Below, piece by piece: positions 7,812-15,465 of a stretch of 39,487 bases of DNA. The stretch comes from Acidobacteriota bacterium (GTDB lineage: Bacteria; Acidobacteriota; Terriglobia; Acidiferrales; UBA7541), in NCBI GenBank assembly GCA_003224235.1, contig QHYU01000146.1:1-39487 (forward strand). The letters are read 5' to 3'. The translations under genes and the position numbers were made by a program. Numbering within the stretch: position 1 is the stretch's first letter; every line of letters starts with the position of its first letter. The notes beneath the pieces were generated by a model that saw only the letters and a list, made by a program, of their open reading frames with translations, searched no databases and was not told where the DNA came from.

Positions 7812-8333
7812 TTATTCCGGTGAATCCTCGGCAGGGTTGGAGAAGCGTCGCTTGGAATCGGTAGAAGTCGTCATCCCGCCGGCTCGCGCGGCGCGCGCCT
7901 CCTCGGCGCGAACGACATCGATCTTACCGTGAAACACCGCGCCCTCTTCGATGGAAACGCGACGGGTCACAATGTCCCCTTCGGCGTCACCGGTGCGCTC
8001 GATCTGCACCCGCTCGCGGCCACGGAGCGCGCCAGTCACCTTACCCTGCACGGTGATCTCGCGCGCATCGATATCCGCCGTGACGCGGCCATTGGGACCC
8101 ACGGTCAAGTTTCCGTCGGCTAGGCGGATGGTGCCCTTCACCTCCCCATCAATGAAAAGGTCTTCGTTGCCGGTGAGTTCTCCTTTGATGACTATCGCAC
8201 TACTGACATGGCCGGCTGCAGTCCGCGGTTCATTCGGTGACGTGGCCAGGTTCTGCGTCCGCTCGGGCGCTGGGGAAACCACACGATCACCTGGCGTGGG
8301 AGTTGGCTTGGGCTCGTCCTGTTTGCGCCACAC
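7812..8333 (-). CDS. bactofilin family polymer-forming protein
   Basis: A 173-aa bactofilin (DUF583). After a Pro/Thr-rich disordered N-terminus (residues 1-45), the central region carries the repeating short beta-helix pattern (IVIKGELTGNEDLFIDGEV, LTVGPNGRVTADI, ITVQGKVTGAL, VSIEEGAVFHGKI). A charged disordered tail follows. Bactofilins self-assemble into nucleotide-free filaments near the membrane that organise cell shape or envelope enzymes. The start is GTG with GAGGAGG 5 nt upstream. It is the first gene of a two-gene operon with the methyltransferase-like gene and has a good promoter at 8407-8435. Confidence 0.93.
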   Translation of the reverse strand: MWRKQDEPKPTPTPGDRVVSPAPERTQNLATSPNEPRTAAGHVSSAIVIKGELTGNEDLFIDGEVKGTIRLADGNLTVGPNGRVTADIDAREITVQGKVTGALRGRERVQIERTGDAEGDIVTRRVSIEEGAVFHGKIDVVRAEEARAARAGGMTTSTDSKRRFSNPAEDSPE

Positions 8334-8406
8334 AGAAACCTCCTCAAATGGGACGCCCCCGCCTGGGACACCCCCACCTTCAATGAGAGAGGGCTACTGC
8401 CGCGGG

Positions 8407-8435
8407 AATATAGTACAACGCGGCGGGCATGGCAA
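8407..8435 (-). promoter_or_regulatory. sigma-70-type promoter of the bactofilin operon
   Basis: On the minus strand TTGCCA (8435-8430), a 17-bp spacer, then TATATT (8412-8407). Transcription would start near 8400, about 66 nt before the GTG start. Confidence 0.65.
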
Positions 8436-8456
8436 CCTGAATTGGCGACCGGAGGG

Positions 8457-9176
8457 CTATCCCCGTGCCTGAGAGGCAACACTTGCCCTGGAGGCCCAGG
8501 GATAGCACGGCTCCCGCAGGGATACCTGCCGGCCGGCCGCAGGAGATTCTTTATGCCGCAGTTCCCAGAAGGCCACGAGGGTGCCCCATGTTTCGCGGAA
8601 GAAGATCTTGACCCCCTGGCGGGAGTGCCACCAGCCGTCCGGGTCGTAGTAGGTGTCCCGCGCAGGCGTCACCCGCACCTGAACTGCTGGAGGGAAGACC
8701 CGTCGAAAAATGTAGCGCGCGCGCCGGGTGTGATAATTCGAGGTTACAACGACAACGCGACGCCAGCCGCGCTCCACCACGAGCCCTCGCAGGGCTTGCG
8801 CTTCCTCGCGGGTGCTGTCGGATGTATGCGGGAAAACGACTACGGAGTTACCCGGCACACCCCGCTCAAGCAGGTCGCGCCGCATCAACTCCGAGATGCC
8901 AGCGTAGCGTCGAAGCTGGCGCCCGCTGGCGACGACGCGCGGCGCCCAGCCAGCGTGATAAAGCTCGGCCGCCCGCACCGCGCGATCGGCAAGGTAGTTG
9001 TCATCGCTCAGAAGGAGGATGGCGTCGGCGGCTTCCAGCGGCTCGTTTACCACCCAGAACTCCCCCGCAGCTCGCAGTAGCGGTTGCCGCAGCAAGTACA
9101 ACACGCCGCACAACGACAAGAGAGCCAAAAGCAGCACCAGCTTGGAAAGGATCCCGCCGTGCTGGCCGGATGTCAT
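8457..9176 (-). CDS. YdcF/ElyC-like DUF218 membrane protein
   Basis: A 239-aa protein with an N-terminal membrane helix (about residues 10-30) followed by a DUF218 domain: ADAILLLSDDNYLADRAVRAAELY, PHTSDSTREEA and VTSNYHTRRARYIF are the characteristic strands and the STREEA/YHTRR active-site-like segments. Family members (ElyC, SanA, YdcF) act in envelope polysaccharide or peptidoglycan precursor metabolism in an undefined way. Its ATG overlaps the galT stop by 4 nt (ATGA), so it is co-translated with galT. The C-terminal 30 residues look unstructured. Confidence 0.85.
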   Translation of the reverse strand: MTSGQHGGILSKLVLLLALLSLCGVLYLLRQPLLRAAGEFWVVNEPLEAADAILLLSDDNYLADRAVRAAELYHAGWAPRVVASGRQLRRYAGISELMRRDLLERGVPGNSVVVFPHTSDSTREEAQALRGLVVERGWRRVVVVTSNYHTRRARYIFRRVFPPAVQVRVTPARDTYYDPDGWWHSRQGVKIFFRETWGTLVAFWELRHKESPAAGRQVSLREPCYPWASRASVASQARG

Positions 9177-10153
9177 CCCCCAGCGTCCATCTGGCGCAGC
9201 CGCTCGGCGGCCTGCTCAGGCAAGAGATCGTTGAAATAAACTTCCTTGATGCTGTAGGACTTGCTGCGGGTCTGTACGATGGGCAGGATTTCGATGTGCC
9301 AGTGATAATCGTCGACGATGGTCTTCCAATAGTCGGTGAGCTCCCCCTTGGTGTGGATGGTGTTGGGCGCGGTGTGGACCACCAGATGAAAGGCCTGTGA
9401 AACCTTCTCGAGCCGGCGGAGCATGCGGCCGAGCAACGCGGCGAGATGACGGCGGTTGGCGCCCGGACGCGGCTGCTCGAACAGATGGTTGTGCTTGCGA
9501 TTGATCAGCCAGACCTCGTAAGGCACGCGCGCAGCATAGGGACAAAGCGCCACATAATCGCCCTGGCTGTCCACGACGCGCTTACCCTTCCTCTCTTCCT
9601 GCCGCACGATGTCGCAGAATACGCAGCGTTCCTTCTGCCGGAACCACTCCCGCGAGGAGCGCAGTTCGTACAGGATCCGCCGCGGGACGAAGGTAGTGCC
9701 GGTGAGCTGCGAATGAGAGTGCGCCCACTCTTCGCCGGCAAGAGCCCCGCAGTTCTTGAACACGGTGACGTACTTGATTCGCATGTCGCGCTTTAGGTCG
9801 GCGATCCGCGACGCGTAAGCGGCCAGGACCGGCTCGATCTGCTCATCGCTCATCTCGGAAAGTTTCCGGTTGTGCTCGGGGGTCTCCACGATGATCTCGT
9901 GGGCACCCACAGGGCGCATCCGGTCATAGATGCCGTCGGCCTGTCGTCCGGGCTCGCCTTCGATGCGATACAGCGGATTGAAGTGCGGGAGGACGCGGAT
10001 TTGCCAGGGCCCCTGCGGCGGCAACGTCAGCAGCGCCGCATGCTCAGCCTCGTGGCCAGGGCAAAGCAAACATCCGTCCGGAGCAGCCGAAGCCTCATCC
10101 GGGTGGCCCACAACCACCCAACTGCGCGTGATGGGATCCTTACGAAGTTCCAT
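9173..10153 (-). CDS. galT: galactose-1-phosphate uridylyltransferase
   Basis: A 326-aa GalT of the HIT superfamily, the Leloir-pathway enzyme that exchanges UDP between glucose-1-phosphate and galactose-1-phosphate. Zinc ligands CLLC (C28, C31) and a second pair CVFC (C177, C180) are present. The catalytic motif is H145-S-H147-S-Q, where most relatives have HPHxQ; H147 corresponds to the uridylylated histidine. The C-terminal half carries the second HIT-like repeat, with DYHWHIEILP. ATG start in its own promoter context; it overlaps the DUF218 gene by 4 nt. No galK or galE is nearby. Confidence 0.92.
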   Translation of the reverse strand: MELRKDPITRSWVVVGHPDEASAAPDGCLLCPGHEAEHAALLTLPPQGPWQIRVLPHFNPLYRIEGEPGRQADGIYDRMRPVGAHEIIVETPEHNRKLSEMSDEQIEPVLAAYASRIADLKRDMRIKYVTVFKNCGALAGEEWAHSHSQLTGTTFVPRRILYELRSSREWFRQKERCVFCDIVRQEERKGKRVVDSQGDYVALCPYAARVPYEVWLINRKHNHLFEQPRPGANRRHLAALLGRMLRRLEKVSQAFHLVVHTAPNTIHTKGELTDYWKTIVDDYHWHIEILPIVQTRSKSYSIKEVYFNDLLPEQAAERLRQMDAGG

Positions 10154-10193
10154 TTTGGAGGATGCCCTGAGTTAGCTCCATGAAAGAAGCGCT

Positions 10194-10222
10194 CTTATAA
10201 CGCAGTGCGAGGTCACCCGCAA
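10194..10222 (-). promoter_or_regulatory. sigma-70-type promoter of galT
   Basis: On the minus strand TTGCGG (10222-10217), a 17-bp spacer, TATAAG (10199-10194), followed by a leader of about 35 nt to the galT ATG. Confidence 0.55.
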
Positions 10223-10269
10223 GCCGCGAACCTCTGCATTTGTGCGTCGTCAGCAATCAAGAAAAAGGC

Positions 10270-10734
10270 CTATCGGGTGTATCGCGCCGGCGTGGGGCCC
10301 TCTTCAAGCCGGTGGCGGTCCCAAATTGCACCCTCACGGCTGTAACTAGCCATTTCAAAATCCTGCGTCAGCTCGAGGCAATCCGTCGGACAGGCGTCCT
10401 CGCACAGGCCGCAGAACATGCAGCGCGAAGTATCGTAAGTGAACGTGGTCAGAACCTTGCGGCGCGTCGCTTCGTCGCGCTCCCAGCCCACCACGATCAA
10501 GTTTTCCGGACAGGCCAGCGCGCAAAGATTGCAGGCAATGCAGAGCGTCTCGCCGGTTTCGGGATTGTTGTTCAAGCGCGGCGCGCCGCGGTAGCGTTCG
10601 GCCACCAGCGGCCGCTCGAGCGGATACTGCTCGGTGTAAATCTTCTTGGGATTCTGGTAGCGAAAGGTCAGGGCCAAACCTTTGAGCAAATCAACCTGGA
10701 AGATGCGACCCAACAATTCCGTAAGATTCGACAT
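10270..10734 (-). CDS. nuoI: NADH-quinone oxidoreductase subunit I
   Basis: A 154-aa NuoI, the peripheral-arm subunit of complex I that carries clusters N6a and N6b. Two 4Fe-4S motifs are intact: CIACNLCALACPE (C65, C68, C71, C75) and CMFCGLCEDACPT (C105, C108, C111, C115). The N-terminal segment TFRYQNPKKIYTEQYPLERP is typical of NuoI. No other nuo gene lies in the window, so it is separated from the usual operon. It could serve a split complex I or be a second copy. Confidence 0.93.
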   Translation of the reverse strand: MSNLTELLGRIFQVDLLKGLALTFRYQNPKKIYTEQYPLERPLVAERYRGAPRLNNNPETGETLCIACNLCALACPENLIVVGWERDEATRRKVLTTFTYDTSRCMFCGLCEDACPTDCLELTQDFEMASYSREGAIWDRHRLEEGPTPARYTR

Positions 10735-10742
10735 ACGAAGCT

Positions 10743-10771
10743 AGTTTGTGGCCGCGCAGCGGAATTGTCAA
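10743..10771 (-). promoter_or_regulatory. promoter candidate for nuoI
   Basis: A perfect TTGACA (10771-10766), a 17-bp spacer and a weak -10 CAAACT (10748-10743). It ends 8 nt before the nuoI ATG, so the transcript would have almost no leader. Confidence 0.4.
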
Positions 10772-10947
10772 GGCGCGAACGACGCCGCCAACGCCGGCTG
10801 GCGAAGACTGACGAGCTTCCAGCGGGCAGCAGCCAGCCTTCAACGGCGCCAGAGAAGTGCGGTGGGGCCGCCGGCTCAAGCTGCCGCGTTCCTCGGGCCT
10901 AGGCAAGTTGCGGCGAAGCACTGCCCTTCACTGGCCTTTGCGCGCGG

Positions 10948-10956
10948 TGGTAGAAT
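10948..10956 (+). promoter_or_regulatory. extended -10 element, leaderless start of the GNAT gene
   Basis: TG-G-TAGAAT (10948-10956) is an extended -10 element. The hexamer ends 7 nt before the ATG at 10964, so transcription should begin on or next to the start codon. No convincing -35 is present. Confidence 0.5.
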
Positions 10957-10963
10957 CCCGGCC

Positions 10964-11497
10964 ATGGCTACCCCAGCAGCCGGACCACGCCTGACGTTTC
11001 GACCCGCCCGGGACGAAGACGCGCCCGGCCTGCGCGAGATCTTCAACGAAGCCGTGCAGGAAGGCCGGGTGACCTTTGAGACCGAGCCGCGCAGCCTGGA
11101 AGAACAGCGCCGCCTGCTTGCCGGAGCCTCTCAAGATCCGCGACACCCCATCCTGGTGGCCGAACTGCGTGGTTGGACGGCCGGTTGGATCGCCATCGAG
11201 CGCTATGACCGGCGGCCACAGCTCGACGACGTCGGCGAAGTGAGCGTGTTTGTGCGGCGAGAGTTCCGCAACTACGGTGTCGGCCGGCAACTGATGCGGG
11301 CGGTGCAGAACGAGGCGCAGCGCCTGGGCTACCGCAAGCTGGTCGGACATGTCCTGGCCGACAACTACGACAGCCTGCGTCTCTGCCGGGCCACCGGCTG
11401 GCGCGAGGCCGGACGGCACGAGCGGCACGCACGGCGTGAAGGTAGACTCCTAGACGTCATCGTCGTGGAGTATATGGTCGCGGCGCCCGCCAGCTGA
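10964..11497 (+). CDS. GNAT N-acetyltransferase, phosphinothricin-acetyltransferase-like
   Basis: A 177-aa GNAT protein. LTFRPARDEDAPGLREIFNEAV opens the fold; SVFVRREFRNYGVGRQLM (about residues 90-107) holds the acetyl-CoA pyrophosphate loop R-x-x-G-x-G; YRKLVGHVLADNYDSLRLCRATGW is the C-terminal part, as in the PAT/bar and MnaT group. That group acetylates phosphinothricin, methionine sulfone or similar small amines; the substrate here is unknown. ATG 10964 was chosen because the fold starts about 8 residues later and an extended -10 lies just upstream. A longer frame from 10748 has no support. Confidence 0.88.
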   Translation: MATPAAGPRLTFRPARDEDAPGLREIFNEAVQEGRVTFETEPRSLEEQRRLLAGASQDPRHPILVAELRGWTAGWIAIERYDRRPQLDDVGEVSVFVRREFRNYGVGRQLMRAVQNEAQRLGYRKLVGHVLADNYDSLRLCRATGWREAGRHERHARREGRLLDVIVVEYMVAAPAS

Positions 11498-11621
11498 TTC
11501 CATTCATCGGTTCACGAAGTTCCGCTCCTCCACTCATCAAATGTCCAGCCTCTGCCCCTGCCGCGCGCCTCTGCTCTACGCCTTTGCCCTTTGGCTGTTA
11601 GCGCGGCAGTTTGCAGACCCG

Positions 11622-11630
11622 TGCTATCCT
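11622..11630 (+). promoter_or_regulatory. extended -10 element, leaderless start of tadA
   Basis: TG-C-TATCCT (11622-11630) ends 6 nt before the GTG at 11637, the same geometry as at the neighbouring GNAT gene. The start codon would be at the transcript's 5' end. Confidence 0.5.
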
Positions 11631-11636
11631 CAGGCC

Positions 11637-12101
11637 GTGCCCGCGAATGACATTGAGTACATGCGGATGGCGCTGGAAGAAGCGCATGCGGCGGCCCAGG
11701 CGGGTGAGGTCCCTGTGGGCGCCATCTTGGTCATTGACGACCAAGTGGTGGCGCGAGCTTCAAACCGGACCATTACCGACTGCGACCCCAGCGCGCACGC
11801 CGAAATCGTCGCGCTGCGGGCGGCGGCGAAGGAGTTGGGCAACTATCGCCTCGGCGACGCGATGAGCCACGCGACGCTCTACGTGACACTGGAACCCTGT
11901 TGCATGTGCGCCGGCGCCGTGGTACAGGCGCGCATTGCTCGGTTGGTTTACGGCTGCGATGACCCCAAGGGTGGCGCTGTGCGCTCGTGCTTCGCTGTGC
12001 TTGACCATCCGGCGCTCAACCACCGTGTCGAAGTGACCTCCGGGATCCTGCTCGAGGAGTGTGCTGCGACGCTTCAGGCGTTTTTCGCCGCGCGAAGATG
12101 A
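11637..12101 (+). CDS. tadA: tRNA-specific adenosine deaminase
   Basis: A 154-aa zinc deaminase that converts A34 to inosine in tRNA-Arg(ACG). The catalytic motif HAE (H54, E56) and PCCMC (C88, C91) supply the zinc ligands and proton shuttle. GNYRLGDA, TLYVTLEPCCMCAGA and ARIARLVYGCDDPKGGA are typical TadA segments. The GTG at 11637 is preferred over an ATG at 11541, because the upstream 32 codons do not resemble TadA and an extended -10 lies inside them. Its tRNA substrate gene is at 1-77. The 170 bp to the next tRNA hold a short GA-rich stretch (12104-12140). Confidence 0.95.
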   Translation: MPANDIEYMRMALEEAHAAAQAGEVPVGAILVIDDQVVARASNRTITDCDPSAHAEIVALRAAAKELGNYRLGDAMSHATLYVTLEPCCMCAGAVVQARIARLVYGCDDPKGGAVRSCFAVLDHPALNHRVEVTSGILLEECAATLQAFFAARR

Positions 12102-12271
12102 AACAGGGAGTTGAGGATGTAGAGGAAGTAGAGGAAGCAGCAGGCGTGGCAACGCGACGCGATCAAATTGGACGCAACAATCGTGATCGGGCTCCATCCT
12201 TGCCATCTGCGCTGAGCCGTCGATTGCTCAGAGCGGGCACCTCTGATACGCTAAAAGAGGCATTGGGGCGT

Positions 12272-12364
12272 GGAGAGGTGTCTGAGCGGTTGAAAGAGCC
12301 CGCCTCGAAAGCGGGTAGCCTGGCAAAACTGGGCTCGTGGGTTCGAATCCCACCCTCTCCGCCA
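12272..12364 (+). tRNA. tRNA-Ser (anticodon CGA)
   Basis: A complete 93-nt class II tRNA with encoded CCA. The acceptor GGAGAGG (12272-12278) pairs with CCTCTCC (12354-12360), G is the discriminator, the anticodon stem CCCGC/GCGGG encloses CTCGAAA (anticodon CGA), and a long variable arm and canonical TTCGAAT T-loop follow. The last 25 nt recur at 32806-32830 on the opposite strand. More A/T-rich accessory DNA (toxin-antitoxin) begins immediately after it. Confidence 0.97.
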
Positions 12365-12441
12365 TATCTGTAAGTCATTGATTTTCCTTTTCCTCGATTT
12401 CATGGTGTCTGTGCTATGAAGGCTGATCCGTTGTCATAACA

Positions 12442-12487
12442 TGTACGTACAAATGTATTGACATCCCTAGGGTTCCGGAGATATCCT
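12442..12487 (+). promoter_or_regulatory. promoter with palindromic operator candidate for brnTA
   Basis: TTGACA (12458-12463), an 18-bp spacer and TATCCT (12482-12487) form a promoter; transcription would start near 12494, about 13 nt before the brnT ATG. Directly upstream of the -35 is the perfect 10-bp palindrome TGTACGTACA (12442-12451). BrnA is a known autorepressor, so this is a plausible BrnA/BrnTA operator, but that is inference. Confidence 0.5.
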
Positions 12488-12506
12488 GTGTTTGTCGCGA
12501 CTTGCT

Positions 12507-12845
12507 ATGCGATTTACATGGGACAAGAACAAGAACCGGCAAAACCTCCGCAAGCATGATGTTCGTTTTGAAACTGCCGTACTCGTTTTCGACGATCCCT
12601 ATGCGATCACGAAGCGGGATCTCACCTTTGACGATGAGGAACGCTGGATAACGGTTGGAGCTATAGGACCGGGCTCGATTCTATTGGTTGTTCACGCATT
12701 CTATGAGAAACACAACGAAGAAGTCATTCGCATCATCTCAGCTCGCGCCGCTGAGTCCCATGAAAGGAAAGCCTATGAGGAAGCTCACAAAGGAACAGAA
12801 ACGAGACATCCGAGCCATCGCCGCAAGAAAAGACCAAGACATTGA
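12507..12845 (+). CDS. brnT: BrnT family type II toxin
   Basis: A 112-aa BrnT (DUF497), a RelE-like ribonuclease fold. MRFTWDKNKNRQNLRKHDVRFE at the N-terminus, VFDDPYAITKRD, ERWITVGAIG and EEVIRIISARAAESHERKAYEE follow the family order. The helix with RIISAR-(x)n-R/E-Y at the end is characteristic. It is about 20 residues longer than usual because the frame continues through a basic tail (HRRKKRPRH) that overlaps brnA by 71 nt. ATG 12507 was chosen on homology; no good ribosome-binding site precedes it, and the leader is only about 13 nt. Confidence 0.88.
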   Translation: MRFTWDKNKNRQNLRKHDVRFETAVLVFDDPYAITKRDLTFDDEERWITVGAIGPGSILLVVHAFYEKHNEEVIRIISARAAESHERKAYEEAHKGTETRHPSHRRKKRPRH

Positions 12846-13104
12846 TTTTTCGGACGCTCCTCCGATTCTCGATTGGAGCGGAGCCGAAATTGGCAAGTTC
12901 TATCGGCCAACGAAGAAGCCCGTCACCATGCGTCTGGATTCCGACGTCATCTCATGGCTCAAAGCCGATGGCCGCGGTTATCAGACCAAAGCGAATTGGC
13001 TCCTACGACACGCCATGCTTCACTACACCAGAGAGAAGAGTCGGAGCGATCCCGATATCGCCCAGCGGGGTGGCAAGGCCAGACATCAGAAAAGAAAGGC
13101 TTGA
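12775..13104 (+). CDS. brnA: BrnA family antitoxin
   Basis: A 109-aa BrnA antitoxin (DUF4415). The N-terminal half is the toxin-binding segment (DIDFSDAPPILDWSGAEIGKFYRP). The C-terminal ribbon-helix-helix is KPVTMRLDSDVISWLKADG followed by GYQTKANWLLRHAM, the usual BrnA signature. ATG 12775 has AGGA 7-8 nt upstream; an earlier in-frame ATG at 12760 is possible. It starts 71 nt inside brnT in another frame, so expression is presumably coupled. BrnA neutralises BrnT and represses the shared promoter in characterised systems. The 260 bp after it hold nothing I can support. Confidence 0.88.
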   Translation: MRKLTKEQKRDIRAIAARKDQDIDFSDAPPILDWSGAEIGKFYRPTKKPVTMRLDSDVISWLKADGRGYQTKANWLLRHAMLHYTREKSRSDPDIAQRGGKARHQKRKA

Positions 13105-13364
13105 CTCGCGCCTGCCTAGTTCGAATCTGCCTCTTGAACCGTTCCGAGCACGACAGTCGCGTTCCCGCTCGCCTGGCGGAAGACACGGGTTTCCACAGCT
13201 ATCCATCCGTATAAATGTTGCCTGATTTAACTCACAAAGCGATAAGCTGTTCTAATGACAAAAATCCAAGCCCACTACGGCGAAGCCAAACCGATGTGCC
13301 TCTGCATTCGTTGGAGAAGGCTCTCAAAATTCCCCAAGCCATCATGGACAACTACGGCAAAAGG

Positions 13365-14528
13365 CTACTCGCCCTTCTTTGCGGGGCGATGAGGCGCGGC
13401 GGGCAGGGTTTTCAGTTTTTCCTGGGCGAGGGCGCGGTAGGGGCTGTCCATCGACGCTGCCTCGGAGAGCGCTGTGCGGGCCTCCGGGACGCGCTTCAAA
13501 TTCAGCAGCGCGAAGCCCAGGCGGTACTGGTTGCGCGCGTAGGTGAATGGGTCGGACTTGAGCAGCGGCGCGGCGGTGCGGAAGGCTTCCACCGCCTGCG
13601 CGTCGCGCTGACGGTTTATGTGGACCTGTCCGAGCGCCGATAACGCCAGACCCTTCTGAATCGAAATTTGCTTCTGCCACTGCTCGTCAGTGACTCCTTC
13701 GGGCTTGTGCGCCGCGGGAAGCAGGTCGAGCGCCTTCTTCGCGTAGCCCTCCGCCTTGTCCAACTGCTCGCCCTTTTCGCTGAAGTAGTCCGAGAGGAGC
13801 AACAACATACTGAGGTTGTTCGCGTCGCGCGCCAGAACTTTCGCGGCAGCGTCGAGCATCTTGGGATAGTTTTGCGCCAATTGGTAAGTGGTGGCAGCTA
13901 AGGCTTGGGCGTTGACCGTATAGGGCGAATCAGGAAACGCGGCGACGAAACGCTCAAGCATCGCTACTCTGGCGGCAGGTTCGCGAGTCTGGTAGGCAGC
14001 GTTGAAGAGCGAGTACTGCACGTAGTTGATGTTGTCCTGCGCCTCGGCCAGGGCCCTGGCTTTCTGCTCTGCCCACGCGGTTGCGTCAGTGCCCTCCGGC
14101 GGTGGTTGCGCCTTAAAACGCGCCACACTGGCGGCCACGCGCTCACCGGCGGCGAAGAGTTTCCGGGTGTCTGCCTTTTCCTGCGCAGCGCGAACCATGT
14201 TCACGCCGGCCGAGAAATTATCGGGATCCACGCCCAACAACTTTTCGCCGTAATCGTAGGCCCTGTCGTAGTCCTTGGCCGCCATATAATGGGCGATGTA
14301 AAGCTCATAGGCGACCACGGCCATGTCGCCCTTCCCATACTCGGCCAGGAACTTATCGATCAGGGCGAGCTTCTGCGCCGGGTCTGTGGCGGCGTTGATC
14401 TCCGCCAGCGCCTTATCTTCCGGCGTGCCGGCGCCGATCGAGACGCGCTTGCCGATCTGCGCTCCGAGCAGGGGTGCTAGCGCCAAGCTCATGACAACGG
14501 TGACAAGAATCATCAGGGAGCGACGCAT
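13365..14528 (-). CDS. secreted tetratricopeptide-repeat protein
   Basis: A 387-aa protein with a signal peptide (MRRSLMILVTVVMSLALAPLLGAQ, cleavage about residue 23). The rest is helical with TPR-like pairs: DYDRAYDYGEKLLGVDPDN (about residues 87-105), QLDKAEGYAKKALDLLP, ALGQVHINRQRDAQAVEAFRTA and LGFALLNLKRVPEARTALSEAA. Such periplasmic TPR proteins act as protein-binding scaffolds. No enzymatic domain is present. No close neighbours on its strand suggest a partner; the ICMT-like gene starts 134 nt upstream. Confidence 0.85.
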   Translation of the reverse strand: MRRSLMILVTVVMSLALAPLLGAQIGKRVSIGAGTPEDKALAEINAATDPAQKLALIDKFLAEYGKGDMAVVAYELYIAHYMAAKDYDRAYDYGEKLLGVDPDNFSAGVNMVRAAQEKADTRKLFAAGERVAASVARFKAQPPPEGTDATAWAEQKARALAEAQDNINYVQYSLFNAAYQTREPAARVAMLERFVAAFPDSPYTVNAQALAATTYQLAQNYPKMLDAAAKVLARDANNLSMLLLLSDYFSEKGEQLDKAEGYAKKALDLLPAAHKPEGVTDEQWQKQISIQKGLALSALGQVHINRQRDAQAVEAFRTAAPLLKSDPFTYARNQYRLGFALLNLKRVPEARTALSEAASMDSPYRALAQEKLKTLPAAPHRPAKKGE

Positions 14529-14661
14529 GGTTTGCCTCCCATTGCGGAATGCGGGAGCCGACCGGGGGAGAGGATATCAAGACCGAGGCAAGGAGGAAAC
14601 ATCGCGGCTCAACTTGCCGCGCTGAGCAATCGGCCATCGACTGGCTCGAGCAGAAAGATAG

Positions 14662-15246
14662 CTAGCGGTTGCGGGGCCAGGCGCGGAACGGCAGAAACCG
14701 CGGCACGCGCTTGCTGTAGGCGGCGTAGGCGGCGCCGAAGCGCGCGTGGAGCTCTTTCTCTTCAAGCCTAATGGCGGCGAGGGCAAGCAACCACCAGACC
14801 GCCACGATCTCCCAAAGCAGCAGCGTGCCGGCGATCAGGCACGCGCCTAGGACTGAAAACATCATCCCGGAATAGCGCGGATGCCGGACGCGCGCGTAAA
14901 CCCCTTTGGTGAGCAGCTCGCCCTCACCTTTCAGTTCGGCGTGGCCCACCAGGCGCGTTGTGCCCAGCTCGCGCTCGACGCGATAAAGGACGTAGAGGTC
15001 AGCTGCGATCAGCGCGAGGCCCGCCGCTTTTGCCCATGCGGGCGCTCGCCCGCTTAAAAAGAGCCGCTCGTGGAACAGATACACAAAAACGGCAACGCCT
15101 CCCCAGGCCGACAGCACAGCAACCAGGTAAGCGACGCCGATGTGCCGCCGCCAAAACCCCACCAGCGGATGCACGATCAGCCAGAACAAAGGGATGGGCA
15201 ACTGGCATAGCAGAACGATTGCTGCGACCCAGTCGAGCAATCTCAT
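14662..15246 (-). CDS. isoprenylcysteine carboxyl methyltransferase-like (PEMT/ICMT) membrane protein
   Basis: A 194-aa integral membrane protein with about five hydrophobic segments. The C-terminal signature is GVYARVRHPRYSGMM (about residues 115-130), then EEKELHARFGAAYAAYSKRVPRFLP, the cofactor-binding part of the ICMT/PEMT/NnrU group of membrane methyltransferases. The substrate is unknown; bacterial members methylate lipids or small isoprenoids. It lies 54 nt downstream of a small membrane-protein gene on the same strand, possibly co-transcribed. Confidence 0.85.
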   Translation of the reverse strand: MRLLDWVAAIVLLCQLPIPLFWLIVHPLVGFWRRHIGVAYLVAVLSAWGGVAVFVYLFHERLFLSGRAPAWAKAAGLALIAADLYVLYRVERELGTTRLVGHAELKGEGELLTKGVYARVRHPRYSGMMFSVLGACLIAGTLLLWEIVAVWWLLALAAIRLEEKELHARFGAAYAAYSKRVPRFLPFRAWPRNR

Positions 15247-15300
15247 CGCCGTTTCATCTCAGTTCGCTTTGCCGCTCCGACCGAGCAGCCAGCAGGCCGG

Positions 15301-15465
15301 TCAAAAACCGATCAGGCCTTCGACGATCAGCACGCCGCCTCCCGTCAGACACAGAAATCTTGCCCAACCGGCCTCGGTGCCGAACAGGCCCCAGGCCGCC
15401 AGCGCCACGCCGGCGAGCACATAGCCTCCGCGCGCCATTCCACCTAGATTCGGTATGGCCGCCAT
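15301..15465 (-). CDS. small two-helix membrane protein, 54 aa (DUF2892-like)
   Basis: A 54-aa frame with a good ribosome-binding site (GAGGTG 6-7 nt before ATG). Two hydrophobic helices (about residues 13-28 and 38-52) are separated by a short turn. The opening PNLGGMARGGYVLAG resembles the start of DUF2892 inner-membrane proteins (N-x-G-x-x-x-R-x). It precedes the ICMT-like gene on the same strand. The family assignment is tentative. Confidence 0.6.
   Translation of the reverse strand: MAAIPNLGGMARGGYVLAGVALAAWGLFGTEAGWARFLCLTGGGVLIVEGLIGF

Noticed and set aside
8442-9080. 212-aa plus-strand ORF
   Set aside because: Antisense to the DUF218 gene, whose frame has a membrane helix and family motifs.
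12163-12378. 71-aa minus-strand ORF over tRNA-Ser
   Set aside because: It is the antisense translation of the tRNA (GGEGGIRTHEPSFARLP), a well-known false protein.
13215-13643. 142-aa plus-strand ORF
   Set aside because: Mostly antisense to the TPR gene, with no ribosome-binding site.
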